Source: FEN-1297 sp963834015
GTDB taxonomy: Bacteria; Bacteroidota; Ignavibacteria; Ignavibacteriales; Ignavibacteriaceae
Reading direction: 5' to 3'
Assembly: GCA_963834015.1 (NCBI GenBank)
Contig: CAWIAG010000004.1
Span: 1,364,001 to 1,428,000, forward strand
Length of the DNA stretch: 64,000 nt
Made by a program: the position numbers and the translations under genes
The notes under the pieces: model-generated
Told to the model about the DNA's origin: nothing
The model's database searches: none
What the model saw: the letters and a program-made list of their open reading frames with translations, nothing else
Shown here: piece after piece, positions 1 through 8,784 of the stretch
How the letters are laid out: each line of letters begins with the position of its first letter
How positions within the stretch are numbered: position 1 is the first letter of the stretch

Positions 1-675
1 CTGGAACCGGCTCTTAAGGATAAACCTGATTTTGAATTAATTATTCAGCATATAAACGAATATAAAGATCAGATTGATATAAATTTTATACTGCAGGACT
101 TTGATAAAATGATGTACGGTGTGCAGGAAGGAACACAGCGTATAAAGAAAATTGTGGAGGGAATGAGAGGATTTGCGCACATGACGGATAATACTTATTC
201 TCAAGCCCGGTTAAACCAGGCTATAGACGATACTCTTACAATTGTATGGAATGAAATAAAATATAAAGCATCTATAATTAAAAACTACGGGAATTTGCCC
301 CCTGTAACCTGCAACATCGGGGAAATTAAACAGGTTCTTGTTAATCTTTTGGTTAATGCAGCCCATTCAATCAAAGAAAAAGGCACTATTTCCATTACAA
401 CTTCTGCCGACGATGATCACGTTTATATTCAAATTCAGGATACCGGTTCAGGCATACCACAGGACAATCTTAAAAAAATATTTGACCCGTTCTTTACTAC
501 AAAACCGGTTGGAAAGGGAACAGGGCTGGGGTTATATATTACAGCTTCAATAATTGAAAAGCACAGCGGTAAAATTACAGTTGAAAGCCGGGTTGGCGCC
601 GGCAGTACATTTAAAATTAAATTACCAATTAAATTTAAAACTGCAGATACGGAAGCAGAGGAGGTTGCGGCATGA
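1..675 (+). CDS. Sensor histidine kinase, C-terminal part (cut by window start)
   Basis: The frame is open from base 1, so the N-terminus lies outside the window. The visible 224 residues end in a HATPase_c domain: N-box NLLVNAAHSI, G1 box DTGSGIP (from about base 439), F box FDPFFTTK and G2 box GKGTGLGL. The helix before it (RIKKIVEGMRGFAHM) looks like the second helix of a HisKA dimerisation domain; the phosphoacceptor His must be upstream, off the window. Its end overlaps the start of the next response regulator by 4 bp (ATGA), so the two are translationally coupled and probably form one signalling operon with the two REC proteins that follow. The input signal cannot be told from this fragment. 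Confidence 0.93.
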   Translation: MEPALKDKPDFELIIQHINEYKDQIDINFILQDFDKMMYGVQEGTQRIKKIVEGMRGFAHMTDNTYSQARLNQAIDDTLTIVWNEIKYKASIIKNYGNLPPVTCNIGEIKQVLVNLLVNAAHSIKEKGTISITTSADDDHVYIQIQDTGSGIPQDNLKKIFDPFFTTKPVGKGTGLGLYITASIIEKHSGKITVESRVGAGSTFKIKLPIKFKTADTEAEEVAA

Positions 676-1883
676 ATTTAATCAACGAAATACAACCGGC
701 TAAATCCCGCGTCCCTACATTAGTAGTAGTCGATGACGAAGAATATATTCTGTCTACTTTAAAAAGTTTGTTCAGAAAAGAAGGATATCAAATGCATTTC
801 TTTTCATCTCCGGTCTTAGCTCTTGAATTCCTCCGTCAACACGAAACCGACGTATTAATTACCGATATGAGAATGCCTGAAATGGGCGGAACAGAACTGT
901 TGGAATATTCGACTGATATATGCCCAAACGCAATCCGGCTGATTATTAGCGGGTATGAACAAAAATCGATGATATTAAGTGCAATATCGCGTGGATTGGC
1001 CAGAAATTATATCATGAAACCATGGGATGATGAACAACTGAAGTCGCTTGTACATGAATCTATGGAACTTCAACAGACTATGCGGCAAAAACATTTACAG
1101 GATTTACTGTTATCATTCAAAAATCTGCCCTCGCCTCCGCAGCTTCATAAAAAGTTAAAAAAAATATTAGAGAAAACTCCCCTGCCGGTGAAAGAAATTA
1201 CATCTGAAATTGAGAAGAGCCCTGCAGTGGTTGCAAAACTTTTAAGAATGTCAAATTCGGTTTGCTACAGTTCGTATAAAAATATCAAAAGTGTCTTTGA
1301 TGCAATTTCTTTTGTAGGCACTGAAGAAGTGCTGAATATTGTATTGAGCCTTGAATCTTTTGATAATGTTTGTGCCCAGGCTTTACCGGAAATAATCCAT
1401 AAAACAGAAGATCTTAGGGAAAAATCAATTTTAAGAGCGCAGATTGCCCGTGAGATTTCTCTAAGATGGGATGTAAAAGTTGATTCCGAAGAAGCTTATG
1501 TTGCCGGGTTAATGCTTGACATCGGCCTCATTTTCCGTTTCTGCTCTTCGCGCGATAAGTTTAATAAATTTTTTTCGATTTACAATGAAGGGGAAAAGTC
1601 AATGTTATTAATCGATAAAGAAATATACACAATTTCTCACGACGAGGTAGGCGAGGCCCTGTTAACATATTGGAATTTTTCTCCTGAAGTTATTACTGCA
1701 GTTGGAAATCACCACCGCTATGCTTGTAATAACCCGTTAACAACTATTGTACAGATAGCGGACTTGATTGTTCAGGATAAAGATTCGCTTCCTCATGATC
1801 CCTGTATTGATGATTTAGCGGAAGAATGGAAAATGAAACTTACTGCTTTTTTGGAAAAAATTTATAATTCTCAAATATCTTAA
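672..1883 (+). CDS. Response regulator, REC-HDOD
   Basis: 403 residues. Residues about 14-130 form a receiver domain with the acidic pair D21-D22, the phosphoacceptor D65 (ITDMRMPEMGG) and the conserved KPW near residue 115. Residues about 150-345 form an HDOD domain (opening LPSPPQLHKKL, then EIEKSPAVVAKLLRMSNS). HDOD is an HD-related fold usually without catalytic residues, found in bacterial signalling outputs. The start overlaps the upstream histidine kinase stop, and the next REC protein begins 8 bp after this stop, so the three are likely co-transcribed. Output partners are unknown. Confidence 0.93.
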   Translation: MNLINEIQPAKSRVPTLVVVDDEEYILSTLKSLFRKEGYQMHFFSSPVLALEFLRQHETDVLITDMRMPEMGGTELLEYSTDICPNAIRLIISGYEQKSMILSAISRGLARNYIMKPWDDEQLKSLVHESMELQQTMRQKHLQDLLLSFKNLPSPPQLHKKLKKILEKTPLPVKEITSEIEKSPAVVAKLLRMSNSVCYSSYKNIKSVFDAISFVGTEEVLNIVLSLESFDNVCAQALPEIIHKTEDLREKSILRAQIAREISLRWDVKVDSEEAYVAGLMLDIGLIFRFCSSRDKFNKFFSIYNEGEKSMLLIDKEIYTISHDEVGEALLTYWNFSPEVITAVGNHHRYACNNPLTTIVQIADLIVQDKDSLPHDPCIDDLAEEWKMKLTAFLEKIYNSQIS

Positions 1884-1890
1884 GGAATTT

Positions 1891-3078
1891 ATGGATAATT
1901 ATACAGAAAATAGAAAAATTTTATATGTAGATGATGAGCAGGAACTACTTAACTCTTTTACCTCATTAATGCGGAAGGAAAATTTACAAATTTCTACGTT
2001 GAGTGAAACCAAAGGAATAACCGGGGTATTAAATTCCAAAGGGCCTTTTGCCGTAGTGCTTTCAGACATGCGCATGCCCGGCCTTGACGGCGTGCAGGTA
2101 TTGGAAACTGCCAAGCAAAAATTTCCCGAATCAATAAGGGTTCTGGTTACCGGTTATGCTGATTTTAACGATACCGTAAGAGCTATAAATACCGGCGGTA
2201 TTACATCCTATATAACAAAACCCTGGAAAGATGAAGAAATAATACTTCAGGTTAGGAATTGGGTTACTCAATATAACCTGAAACAGCAAAATAATTATTT
2301 ATTGAACCGGCTTGATGATGATAATAAAAAGCTTAATGAATTACTTGAAGGTACATTAAAAGGCAGTATTAAAGTTTTGGTTGATATATTATCGTTATAC
2401 AATCCCCGTTCATTCAGCAGGTCAAATTATCTCAGAAATATCGGCAGGAATATTGCGAACAAGCTGCAACTGAAAAATGCATGGGAAATAGAAATTGCCA
2501 TATTACTTTCCCAGATAGGCTGTGTGGGTGTGCCGCAGGAGATTCTGGAAAAGAAAGATCAGGGCCTTGAATTAACTTCTAAGGAGGAAAGCCTCTATAA
2601 CTCGCATCCGAAAATAGGGCAATCGATTATAAAAAACATCCCGCGCCTTGAGGAAGTTGCAGAAATAATTTCATATCAATTAACCGATGATCAGCAAAGA
2701 AATAACACAGGTACATCTAAAAGTAATGTACCTCTTTCTTCTTTAATACTAAAGCTTTTAATAGATTTTGATTATCTTGTAAGTAACGGTAAATCCGAAA
2801 ATGATGCCGTAGAAATTTTAAAGCAAAAAAACAAATACAACGGCGATTTAATAATAGGGCTTGAACTTGAAATTGCAGGAATGTATGACGGGCTTACTAT
2901 TGTTAAAAAAGAATTAAAAGATATAAAAGAGGGCAATGTTTTGGCCGGGGATATTAAGGATACTGGAGGAAATGTAATTATTAAAAGAGGAAACGAAATA
3001 TCCAATGTCGCGCTTGTTCATTTACAAAATTATTCCGCCTCAAATAAAATTGTTACGCCGATTCTTATTTTAGAATAA
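1891..3078 (+). CDS. Response regulator, REC with degenerate HD-GYP-like domain
   Basis: 395 residues. The receiver domain (residues about 8-125) has D14-D15 and phosphoacceptor D59 (LSDMRMPGLDG). Residues about 155-330 align by eye with an HD-GYP output: LLSQIGCVGVPQEIL stands where active family members have LLHDIGKIGIPDEIL, and the NSHPKIGQ...PRLEEVAEIISYQ segment is kept. The HD metal ligands are replaced (S207-Q208), the later His pair reads YQ (262-263), and no GYP motif is seen. The protein is therefore predicted to be catalytically dead for cyclic-di-GMP hydrolysis and may act by binding. It is the third gene of the putative kinase/REC-HDOD/REC operon. Confidence 0.85.
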   Translation: MDNYTENRKILYVDDEQELLNSFTSLMRKENLQISTLSETKGITGVLNSKGPFAVVLSDMRMPGLDGVQVLETAKQKFPESIRVLVTGYADFNDTVRAINTGGITSYITKPWKDEEIILQVRNWVTQYNLKQQNNYLLNRLDDDNKKLNELLEGTLKGSIKVLVDILSLYNPRSFSRSNYLRNIGRNIANKLQLKNAWEIEIAILLSQIGCVGVPQEILEKKDQGLELTSKEESLYNSHPKIGQSIIKNIPRLEEVAEIISYQLTDDQQRNNTGTSKSNVPLSSLILKLLIDFDYLVSNGKSENDAVEILKQKNKYNGDLIIGLELEIAGMYDGLTIVKKELKDIKEGNVLAGDIKDTGGNVIIKRGNEISNVALVHLQNYSASNKIVTPILILE

Positions 3079-3601
3079 TAATCGGGAATGATCGATCAAA
3101 TCGAAACTTTCCTGTGCATTAATCCCCTCTTGGGAGGGGTGCAGGGGTGGGTCGAAGCGATTATATTTAATAAACCAATGCAATTATCCTTATCTGTAGA
3201 TTGAATAAGCTGTAATGTTAGAAGGCTCCAATCAAAGAAGATAGTTTATAAAAAATGACAGACATTACAGGCGCATAATTTATATTTCCTCGGTAGAAAC
3301 GGGGCATGCCCCCGTCTTTACGATGCAAGCTGTAATGTTGGGAGGCTCCAATAATAGAAAAACTTTTATAAACAATGGTAAACATTACTATTGACCGGTG
3401 TAAAATCAATTTTAGGTGAATTTTGTTCCAAGCCCAAGCGGGGTGGAATGCTTGTAGAAAAACCATCCCCCCGGTTCAGCAATTCATAAATACGGTTCAA
3501 GCCGGTTATTTCTCAACTCCTCAATTTAAATTTTCCAGGTTTATTTCTGCTGTATATTTTTGCCCCGGAACATAATTATAAACTATATTTGAGGTAATAA
3601 T
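3079..3601. repeat. Intergenic region with dispersed repeats and hairpins
   Basis: No gene is supported here. A G/C-rich dispersed repeat lies at 3124-3159 (CCCCTC-ttgg-GAGGGG hairpin then ggggtgggtcgaagcg); near copies occur at 5468-5503 and 26645-26680 and a variant at 30627-30660. Two 60-bp near-copies sit at 3209-3268 and 3329-3388; each begins with gtaatgtt and ends with its near reverse complement cattac/aacattac. Between them is a hairpin around 3292-3322 (acggggcatgcccccgt). A segment at about 3414-3468 ending gaatgcttgtagaaaaacca recurs in variant form at 26771-26830. Confidence 0.7.
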
Positions 3602-4642
3602 ATGAACATAAAATCAATCTATCAGAATAAAGCTGCAAGGCATGTGTTTATCTTTTCCTTCTGCTTCACGTTATCGCTTGTAGACAAATGGATACAGACT
3701 GGAAACCCGTTTCAGGCAACAACGGTATTATTTTTCTGTATAGTATATATAATAGCATTATTTTCACTTTGGTTTGCATCCCGGTTCTTCAAATATTTTT
3801 TCAAAAAAAGTGCAAATGAATTTTCAAAAAAAGCAGTCCCGGCGCTTCTTATTTTCTGGATAGGCGAACTGATTTTTTCATCGGCAGCCATAGCTTTCGG
3901 ACTTTTATGGTGGTACATATTACACAACCTGGGTCTGGCTTCCTTTAAATATCAGATGATCAGCATTGAAGCAAAGCCCGCGCTGCAGCAATTTGCACTT
4001 TGGGTTCTTATAGGCACAATATTCTACTTTTATATATTATGGCGGCAAAGCCTCGCCCGCGAACAAAAATTAAGGGAAGAAAAACTAACTTTTCAATATG
4101 AAACGCTTAAAAGCCAGGTTAACCCGCATTTTTTATTTAACAGTCTGAACACTCTTTCTTCCCTCGTCAGCATAAATATGGAATCGGCAGAACAATTTAT
4201 AAATAAACTTTCATCCATTTACAGGTATATACTTGAGAATATTGCAAATGATACGGTACCTCTGAAATCGGAAATTTCTTTCGTTAACGACTTTTTCTTC
4301 CTCTATAAGATACGTAACGATGAGAAAGTTAATCTTGATATAAAAATTAATGATGATACCGGGTTCGTGATTTTACCAATTTCGCTTCAATTGCTTATAG
4401 AAAATGCAATGAAGCATAATATTGCAACCCGCGAGAGCCCTTTAAATATTAAAATATTCATTGATGATTGCTATATTGTTGTTGAAAATAATCTTCAAAA
4501 GATTACATCTTTTTCCGGGCTGCCGCAAAACGGGTTGAAAAATTTAGGAGGCAGGATAGAATTAATGACCGGGAAGGAACTAATAATTAAAGAAACACAT
4601 GATAAATTTATTGTAAAATTACCGTTATTAGAAAAAAAATGA
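3602..4642 (+). CDS. LytS/YpdA-type membrane sensor histidine kinase
   Basis: 346 residues. Four hydrophobic stretches (about 13-30, 42-60, 80-107, 131-147) make a membrane-embedded N-terminal sensor; then a His_kinase domain with the signature QVNPHFLFNSLNTL (phosphoacceptor H176) and a C-terminal HATPase with N-box LLIENAMKHN. This is the LytS/AlgZ class that works with LytTR regulators. Its stop overlaps the next gene (LytTR response regulator) by 4 bp (ATGA), so they form a cognate pair. The upstream sequence gaggtaataatATG gives a plausible ribosome-binding site. The signal sensed is unknown. Confidence 0.94.
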   Translation: MNIKSIYQNKAARHVFIFSFCFTLSLVDKWIQTGNPFQATTVLFFCIVYIIALFSLWFASRFFKYFFKKSANEFSKKAVPALLIFWIGELIFSSAAIAFGLLWWYILHNLGLASFKYQMISIEAKPALQQFALWVLIGTIFYFYILWRQSLAREQKLREEKLTFQYETLKSQVNPHFLFNSLNTLSSLVSINMESAEQFINKLSSIYRYILENIANDTVPLKSEISFVNDFFFLYKIRNDEKVNLDIKINDDTGFVILPISLQLLIENAMKHNIATRESPLNIKIFIDDCYIVVENNLQKITSFSGLPQNGLKNLGGRIELMTGKELIIKETHDKFIVKLPLLEKK

Positions 4643-5394
4643 AAGTACTTATAATTGAAGATGAAAAGCCTGCTGCTGCCAAACTCAGCAGGCTTTTATA
4701 TAAGATAGATGCCTCGATTGTTATTGTGGATACACTTGAATCTGTTGAAAAATCCATTAACTGGCTGAATGATAACCCGGCCCCCGATTTAATATTAATG
4801 GATATCCGCCTCGAAGACGGAATTTGCTTTGAGATTTTCGAGACTATTGAGGTAAAAACTCCCGTTATTTTTACTACTGCTTACGATGAATATGCAATAA
4901 AAGCCTTCAGGATAAACAGCGTAGATTACCTGCTGAAACCGGTGGATGAGAATAGTCTTAATAACGCGCTGGATAAATTCCGGTCGTTTCATTTCAATAA
5001 AAACCGGGATGTTGAAAATATACGGCCGCTGCTGGAAGAATTTTCTAAGCAGTACAAAAGCCGGTTCCTCGTAAAAACAGGCGAACATTATAAGTCAATC
5101 TCAATAAATGATATTTGCTATTTTTATATTATCGAAAAAAATACATTTCTTAAAACCGTGGAAGGAAAAACTTTCAGCCTCGATTTTTCACTTGAACAAA
5201 TTCAGAATTTAATTAATCCCGGTAAGTTCTTCAGGATAAACCGTAAATATATTGTTAATGCCGACTTGATTAGCGATATAGTAAGCTACTCTTCAAGCAG
5301 GCTTCTGCTTAAGCTTGTAAACCAGGAAAAAAATGAAGAACTTACGGTGAGCAGGGAAAAGGTATCTGCATTTAAAAAGTGGATGGACCGGTAG
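4639..5394 (+). CDS. LytR/AlgR-type response regulator (REC-LytTR)
   Basis: 251 residues. The receiver domain occupies about residues 1-120 with E7-D8 and phosphoacceptor D55 (LILMDIRLEDG), T at TTAYDEYA and K at LLKPVD. The C-terminal half (about 145-250) is a LytTR DNA-binding domain (FLVKTGEHYKSI..., FFRINRKYIVN). It overlaps the start with the preceding LytS-type kinase gene, its likely partner. LytTR regulators bind direct repeats upstream of target promoters; targets are not evident here. Confidence 0.95.
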   Translation: MKVLIIEDEKPAAAKLSRLLYKIDASIVIVDTLESVEKSINWLNDNPAPDLILMDIRLEDGICFEIFETIEVKTPVIFTTAYDEYAIKAFRINSVDYLLKPVDENSLNNALDKFRSFHFNKNRDVENIRPLLEEFSKQYKSRFLVKTGEHYKSISINDICYFYIIEKNTFLKTVEGKTFSLDFSLEQIQNLINPGKFFRINRKYIVNADLISDIVSYSSSRLLLKLVNQEKNEELTVSREKVSAFKKWMDR

Positions 5395-6017
5395 CTTCTT
5401 ATTAACTTATATTACCAAATTATACTTTATTAATCCCGGCTGTTATTGTATAAGCCTCATAAAAAGTCCCCTCTTGGGAGGGGTGCAGGGGTGGGTCGAA
5501 GCGCTTATACTTAGAAAACCCTCGCAACTGCCTTTATCCCTGCACTGCGCTCTCTTCCATTGCAATTTAATTCTATATAAATTATAATCTTACAAAATTG
5601 CAAATTATTCGTTTATGCCGCTAAATCACATCTAAAACCATCAACAAAAATTTAATTTTATCGATTATAATAAGAGTAATAATATCATATAAATTACGGT
5701 GAGATAAGGCTTTTCAATGATTTATAAATAACACTCAACTAAACTTGTTTATTATTTTCAAAGGAAATATATCACTATAAATTAATCACTAATTAGATTA
5801 AAATATCTTTATCGGGAAATTTATTCAATACTCTGCAGCCATTACTTGAATTATTTAACTCTTGATTTTATAAGGTTCAGATACTTCTGAAATTACAAGT
5901 TTGGCGCAAACAGGCCCGGAAATTTAGGCATACTGTGCATTATTTTGTCTTACTTCTCGCCCTGATTTTGATGAAAGTAATTTAGCTTAATTTAATAATC
6001 TTTTAGAGGAAAACTGT
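5395..6017. other. Intergenic region, no gene seen
   Basis: About 620 bp, A+T-rich. It holds one copy of the dispersed hairpin repeat (5468-5503, CCCCTC-ttgg-GAGGGG followed by gggtgggtcgaagcg). The downstream part probably carries the cheW promoter. Nothing else was recognised. Confidence 0.6.
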
Positions 6018-6503
6018 ATGGAAATGGCAAAAAATAAAAACAATGATGTTACGGATATTCTTCAACTTGTAGGTTTTAAAATGGGAAATGAGGAATTCGG
6101 AATAGATATTCTTAACGTAAAAGAGATAAACCGCATGGTTAATATAACAAAGTTGCCCAACTCGCCTGTTTTTGTTGAAGGCATAATAAACCTGCGCGGA
6201 AAAGTGATCCCGGTAGTTGATTTAAGAACTAAGCTTGGCATGCCCAAAAAAGAAGCCGATAAAGATACCAGGATAGTAGTTGTAGATATTGACGGAAGGA
6301 CGGTTGGCTTTTTAGTTGATGCCGTAAGCGAAGTATTAAGGATACCGGGAAATATTACGGAAGCGCCGCCGGAAATTACCACAGGCGTGAACTCGGAATA
6401 TATTACCGCAGTAGCGAAGCTCGAAGACAGGCTGTTAACTCTTCTTGATTTAAATAAAGTACTTATGAAGGAAGAAAAACGTGTATTGGAAACAGTTAAT
6501 TAA
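6018..6503 (+). CDS. cheW: Chemotaxis adaptor CheW
   Basis: 161 residues, normal for CheW, a single CheW domain (SH3-like pair of beta-barrels). Typical motifs are visible: LVGFKMGNEEFGIDILNVKEI, LPNSPVFVEGIINLRGKVIPVVDLR, IVVVDIDGRTVGFLVDAVSEVLRI and the C-terminal LEDRLLTLLDLNKVL. CheW couples chemoreceptors to the CheA kinase in the cytoplasm. The start ATG is preceded by agaggaaaactgt, a fair ribosome-binding site. Immediately downstream is a remnant of a chemoreceptor signalling domain, suggesting that this was once a cheW-mcp gene pair. Confidence 0.95.
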   Translation: MEMAKNKNNDVTDILQLVGFKMGNEEFGIDILNVKEINRMVNITKLPNSPVFVEGIINLRGKVIPVVDLRTKLGMPKKEADKDTRIVVVDIDGRTVGFLVDAVSEVLRIPGNITEAPPEITTGVNSEYITAVAKLEDRLLTLLDLNKVLMKEEKRVLETVN

Positions 6504-6539
6504 TTTACGGATAACATGATGAAATGGTATTGCAGTTAA

Positions 6540-6812
6540 AGTTTAAGAAGCAGCGCCCGGTGTGGCGGGATAATCCGGGTAATTGGTGATATTGCCGGCC
6601 GGACAAATCTTCCGGCTTTAAATGCTGCTATTGAAGCAGCCAGGGCAGGTGAACAGGGCAGAGGCTTTAGCGTAATTGCAGATGAAGTAAAAAAGCTTGC
6701 AGAAAGAACTACGAAAGCAACAAAAGAAATTAGAAATTATAACATCCTGATAAAAATATCACGGCAGCCTTTATTTTTCATTGCGGGTATGTCCTTTTTT
6801 CCCTCAATTTAA
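6540..6812 (+). pseudogene. Remnant of methyl-accepting chemotaxis protein
   Basis: Between stops at 6537 and 6810 the frame reads the hallmark chemoreceptor hairpin tip: [20 protein letters not shown], then GEQGRGFSVIADEVKKLAERT (close to the family consensus [41 protein letters not shown]). There is no start codon, ligand-binding, membrane or HAMP region, and the coding similarity stops at about 6750 where the rest of the coiled coil should continue. It is an internal fragment of about 60 residues of a gene usually over 500 residues long, left by deletion, and lies in the same frame just after cheW. Confidence 0.88.
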
Positions 6813-7196
6813 TTCAACATTATTTATAATTATTTAAAATTTTGTTTTTTTACAAAATCAAAACTTTTTACCTTGTAAATCTATTAACAAAATTATAAAA
6901 TTACTCGATTATTAGATTACGGAAAATATTGTTATTTTTTCCCGGTTGAAGAGAACTTTTTATTAAGCTTGAAAAGCGTAAGTTTTAAAATCCTCATAGT
7001 CTGTACGGGTTTATTATATAATATTATTAAAATTCGGGATTGAAAACGGCCGGTAATTTTTCATTCCCCTTATAAAGAAAGGGGTTAGGCAGTTGATTTA
7101 AATCGGCTTCCGGTGAAATTATCGGATAGGCATTGACTCTCCTTATGTTATTTTATTTGCAAGCAGCTTATAATATTTTTATTTCTGAAGTGCTGT
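6813..7196. other. Intergenic region, nothing recognised
   Basis: About 380 bp, very A+T-rich, between the chemoreceptor remnant and the next regulator. I see no coding signal or strong hairpin. It presumably contains the promoter for the gene at 7197. Confidence 0.4.
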
Positions 7197-7958
7197 ATGA
7201 GGAAAAGAATATTAATAATTGAAGATGACGCAGATTTGCTGGATAATATTGTGTCTCTCTTAAATGATGAAGGATACATCGGCTTACCGGCAAAAGACGG
7301 GGATACCGGGATTAAAACGGCTGAAGAGCTTGCTCCTGATTTAATTCTATGTGATATCATGATGGATGGGATCGACGGTTATGATGTGCTTAAACATGTG
7401 TCTAAAAATAAAATTACTCAGGCTATACCTTTTATCTTTATAACCGGCAAGGGAGGATGGGAAAATATAAGATTAGGTATGCAGCTTGGCGCCGACGACT
7501 ATATAACAAAGCCCTTTGATTCGGATGAATTATTAAAATCTATCGCCGCAAGATTAAAAAAAGTTGAATTGTATAAGGCGGATTCAATTAATTCATTAGA
7601 GCACCCGGTAAACGAACAATATTTAAGTGACGATTATATATTTGTCCGCGAAAACGGGGTTCCGACTATGCTTAAAATAAATGAAATTTTATACATCAAT
7701 GCAGAAAATCAGTATTCTATTATCAGAATGCGGGACGCGAAAACACACATGGTACGTAAACCCCTTTCTCACTGGGAAAAGATTCTTCCGCAGAAGAATT
7801 TTTTCAGAATTCACAGGGGCACAATTATAAATTTGGATTATCTTGTTAAAATAAAGAAACACGTTAGCCAAAGGTACCTGGCTTATCTCGCTGATATTAA
7901 AAAGCCTTTTGTCATAAGTAAAAGATATGCCAGCAAAGTCAGGAAAAATCTTCTCTAA
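7197..7958 (+). CDS. Response regulator, REC-LytTR
   Basis: 253 residues. The receiver domain has E9-D10-D11 and phosphoacceptor D53 (DLILCDIMMDGIDGYDV), T at FITGKGG and K at YITKPFDSDEL. A LytTR DNA-binding domain fills about residues 145-253 (MLKINEILYINAENQYSII, FFRIHRGTIINLDYLVKI). No kinase gene adjoins it, so it is an orphan regulator whose kinase partner and targets cannot be named. The 157-bp tandem repeat array begins about 40 bp after its stop. Confidence 0.93.
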   Translation: MRKRILIIEDDADLLDNIVSLLNDEGYIGLPAKDGDTGIKTAEELAPDLILCDIMMDGIDGYDVLKHVSKNKITQAIPFIFITGKGGWENIRLGMQLGADDYITKPFDSDELLKSIAARLKKVELYKADSINSLEHPVNEQYLSDDYIFVRENGVPTMLKINEILYINAENQYSIIRMRDAKTHMVRKPLSHWEKILPQKNFFRIHRGTIINLDYLVKIKKHVSQRYLAYLADIKKPFVISKRYASKVRKNLL

Positions 7959-7999
7959 TTTATAAATCATTTATCCGATTTGATACTATCCGGTCTGCC

Positions 8000-8784
8000 C
8001 ACATTTATCCTGAGGTTGTAAAAACGGGGCAGGTAAACAACGCCCCGTCTCGCAGATTTTATCGAAGTAATAATTTGATAATTCAGACTAAATCTAATTT
8101 GTCTGTGTTAATCATAAAAATCATTTCAATCAAAAGAATCATAGTTCAGACAATTAGCATTTCATCCTGACTTAGTAAAAACGGGGCAGGTAAACAACGC
8201 CCCGTCCCGCAGATTTTATCGAAGTAATAATTTGATAATTCAGACAAAATGCAATTTATCTGTCTTAATCACAAAAATCATTTCAATCAAAAGAATCATA
8301 GTTCAGACAATTAGCATTTCATCCTGACTTAGTAAAAACGGGGCAGGTAAACAACGCCCCGTCCCGCAGATTTTATCGAAGTAATAATTTGATAATTCAG
8401 ACAAAATGCAATTTATCTGTGTTAATCACAAAAATCATTTCAATCAAAAGAATCATAGTTCAGACAATTAGCATTTCATCCTGACTTAGTAAAAACGGGG
8501 CAGGTAAACAACGCCCCGTCTCGTAGATTCTATTGAAGTAATAATTTGATAATTCAGACAAAATGCAATTTATCTGTCTTAATCACAAAAATCATTTCAA
8601 TCAAAAGAATCATAGTTCAGACAATTAGCATTTCATCCTGACTTAGTAAAAACGGGGCAGGTAAACAACGCCCCGTCCCGCAGATTTTATCGAAGTAATA
8701 ATTTGATAATTCAGACTAAATCCAATTTGTCTGTGTTAATCATAAAAATCATTTCAATCAAAAGAATCATAGTTCAGACAATTA
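8000..8784. repeat. Five tandem copies of a 157-bp repeat
   Basis: The marker acggggcaggtaaacaacgc starts at 8024, 8181, 8338, 8495 and 8652, exactly 157 bp apart each time. Units 2-5 are almost identical; unit 1 differs most. Every unit holds a perfect 7-bp stem-loop ACGGGGC / GCCCCGT with an 11-base loop, a second small inverted repeat (cagac...gtctg) and the phrase aatcatagttcagacaatt. The array fills the whole gap between the LytTR regulator (plus) and the enolase stop codon (minus). Degenerate relatives of the unit occur at 61376-61640, directly after the stop of another minus-strand gene. Units lack the short direct repeats and spacers of CRISPR. Confidence 0.95.

Noticed and set aside
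8000..8784. CRISPR array
   Set aside because: The repeated unit is 157 bp and copied nearly whole; there are no short conserved repeats with variable spacers and no cas genes.
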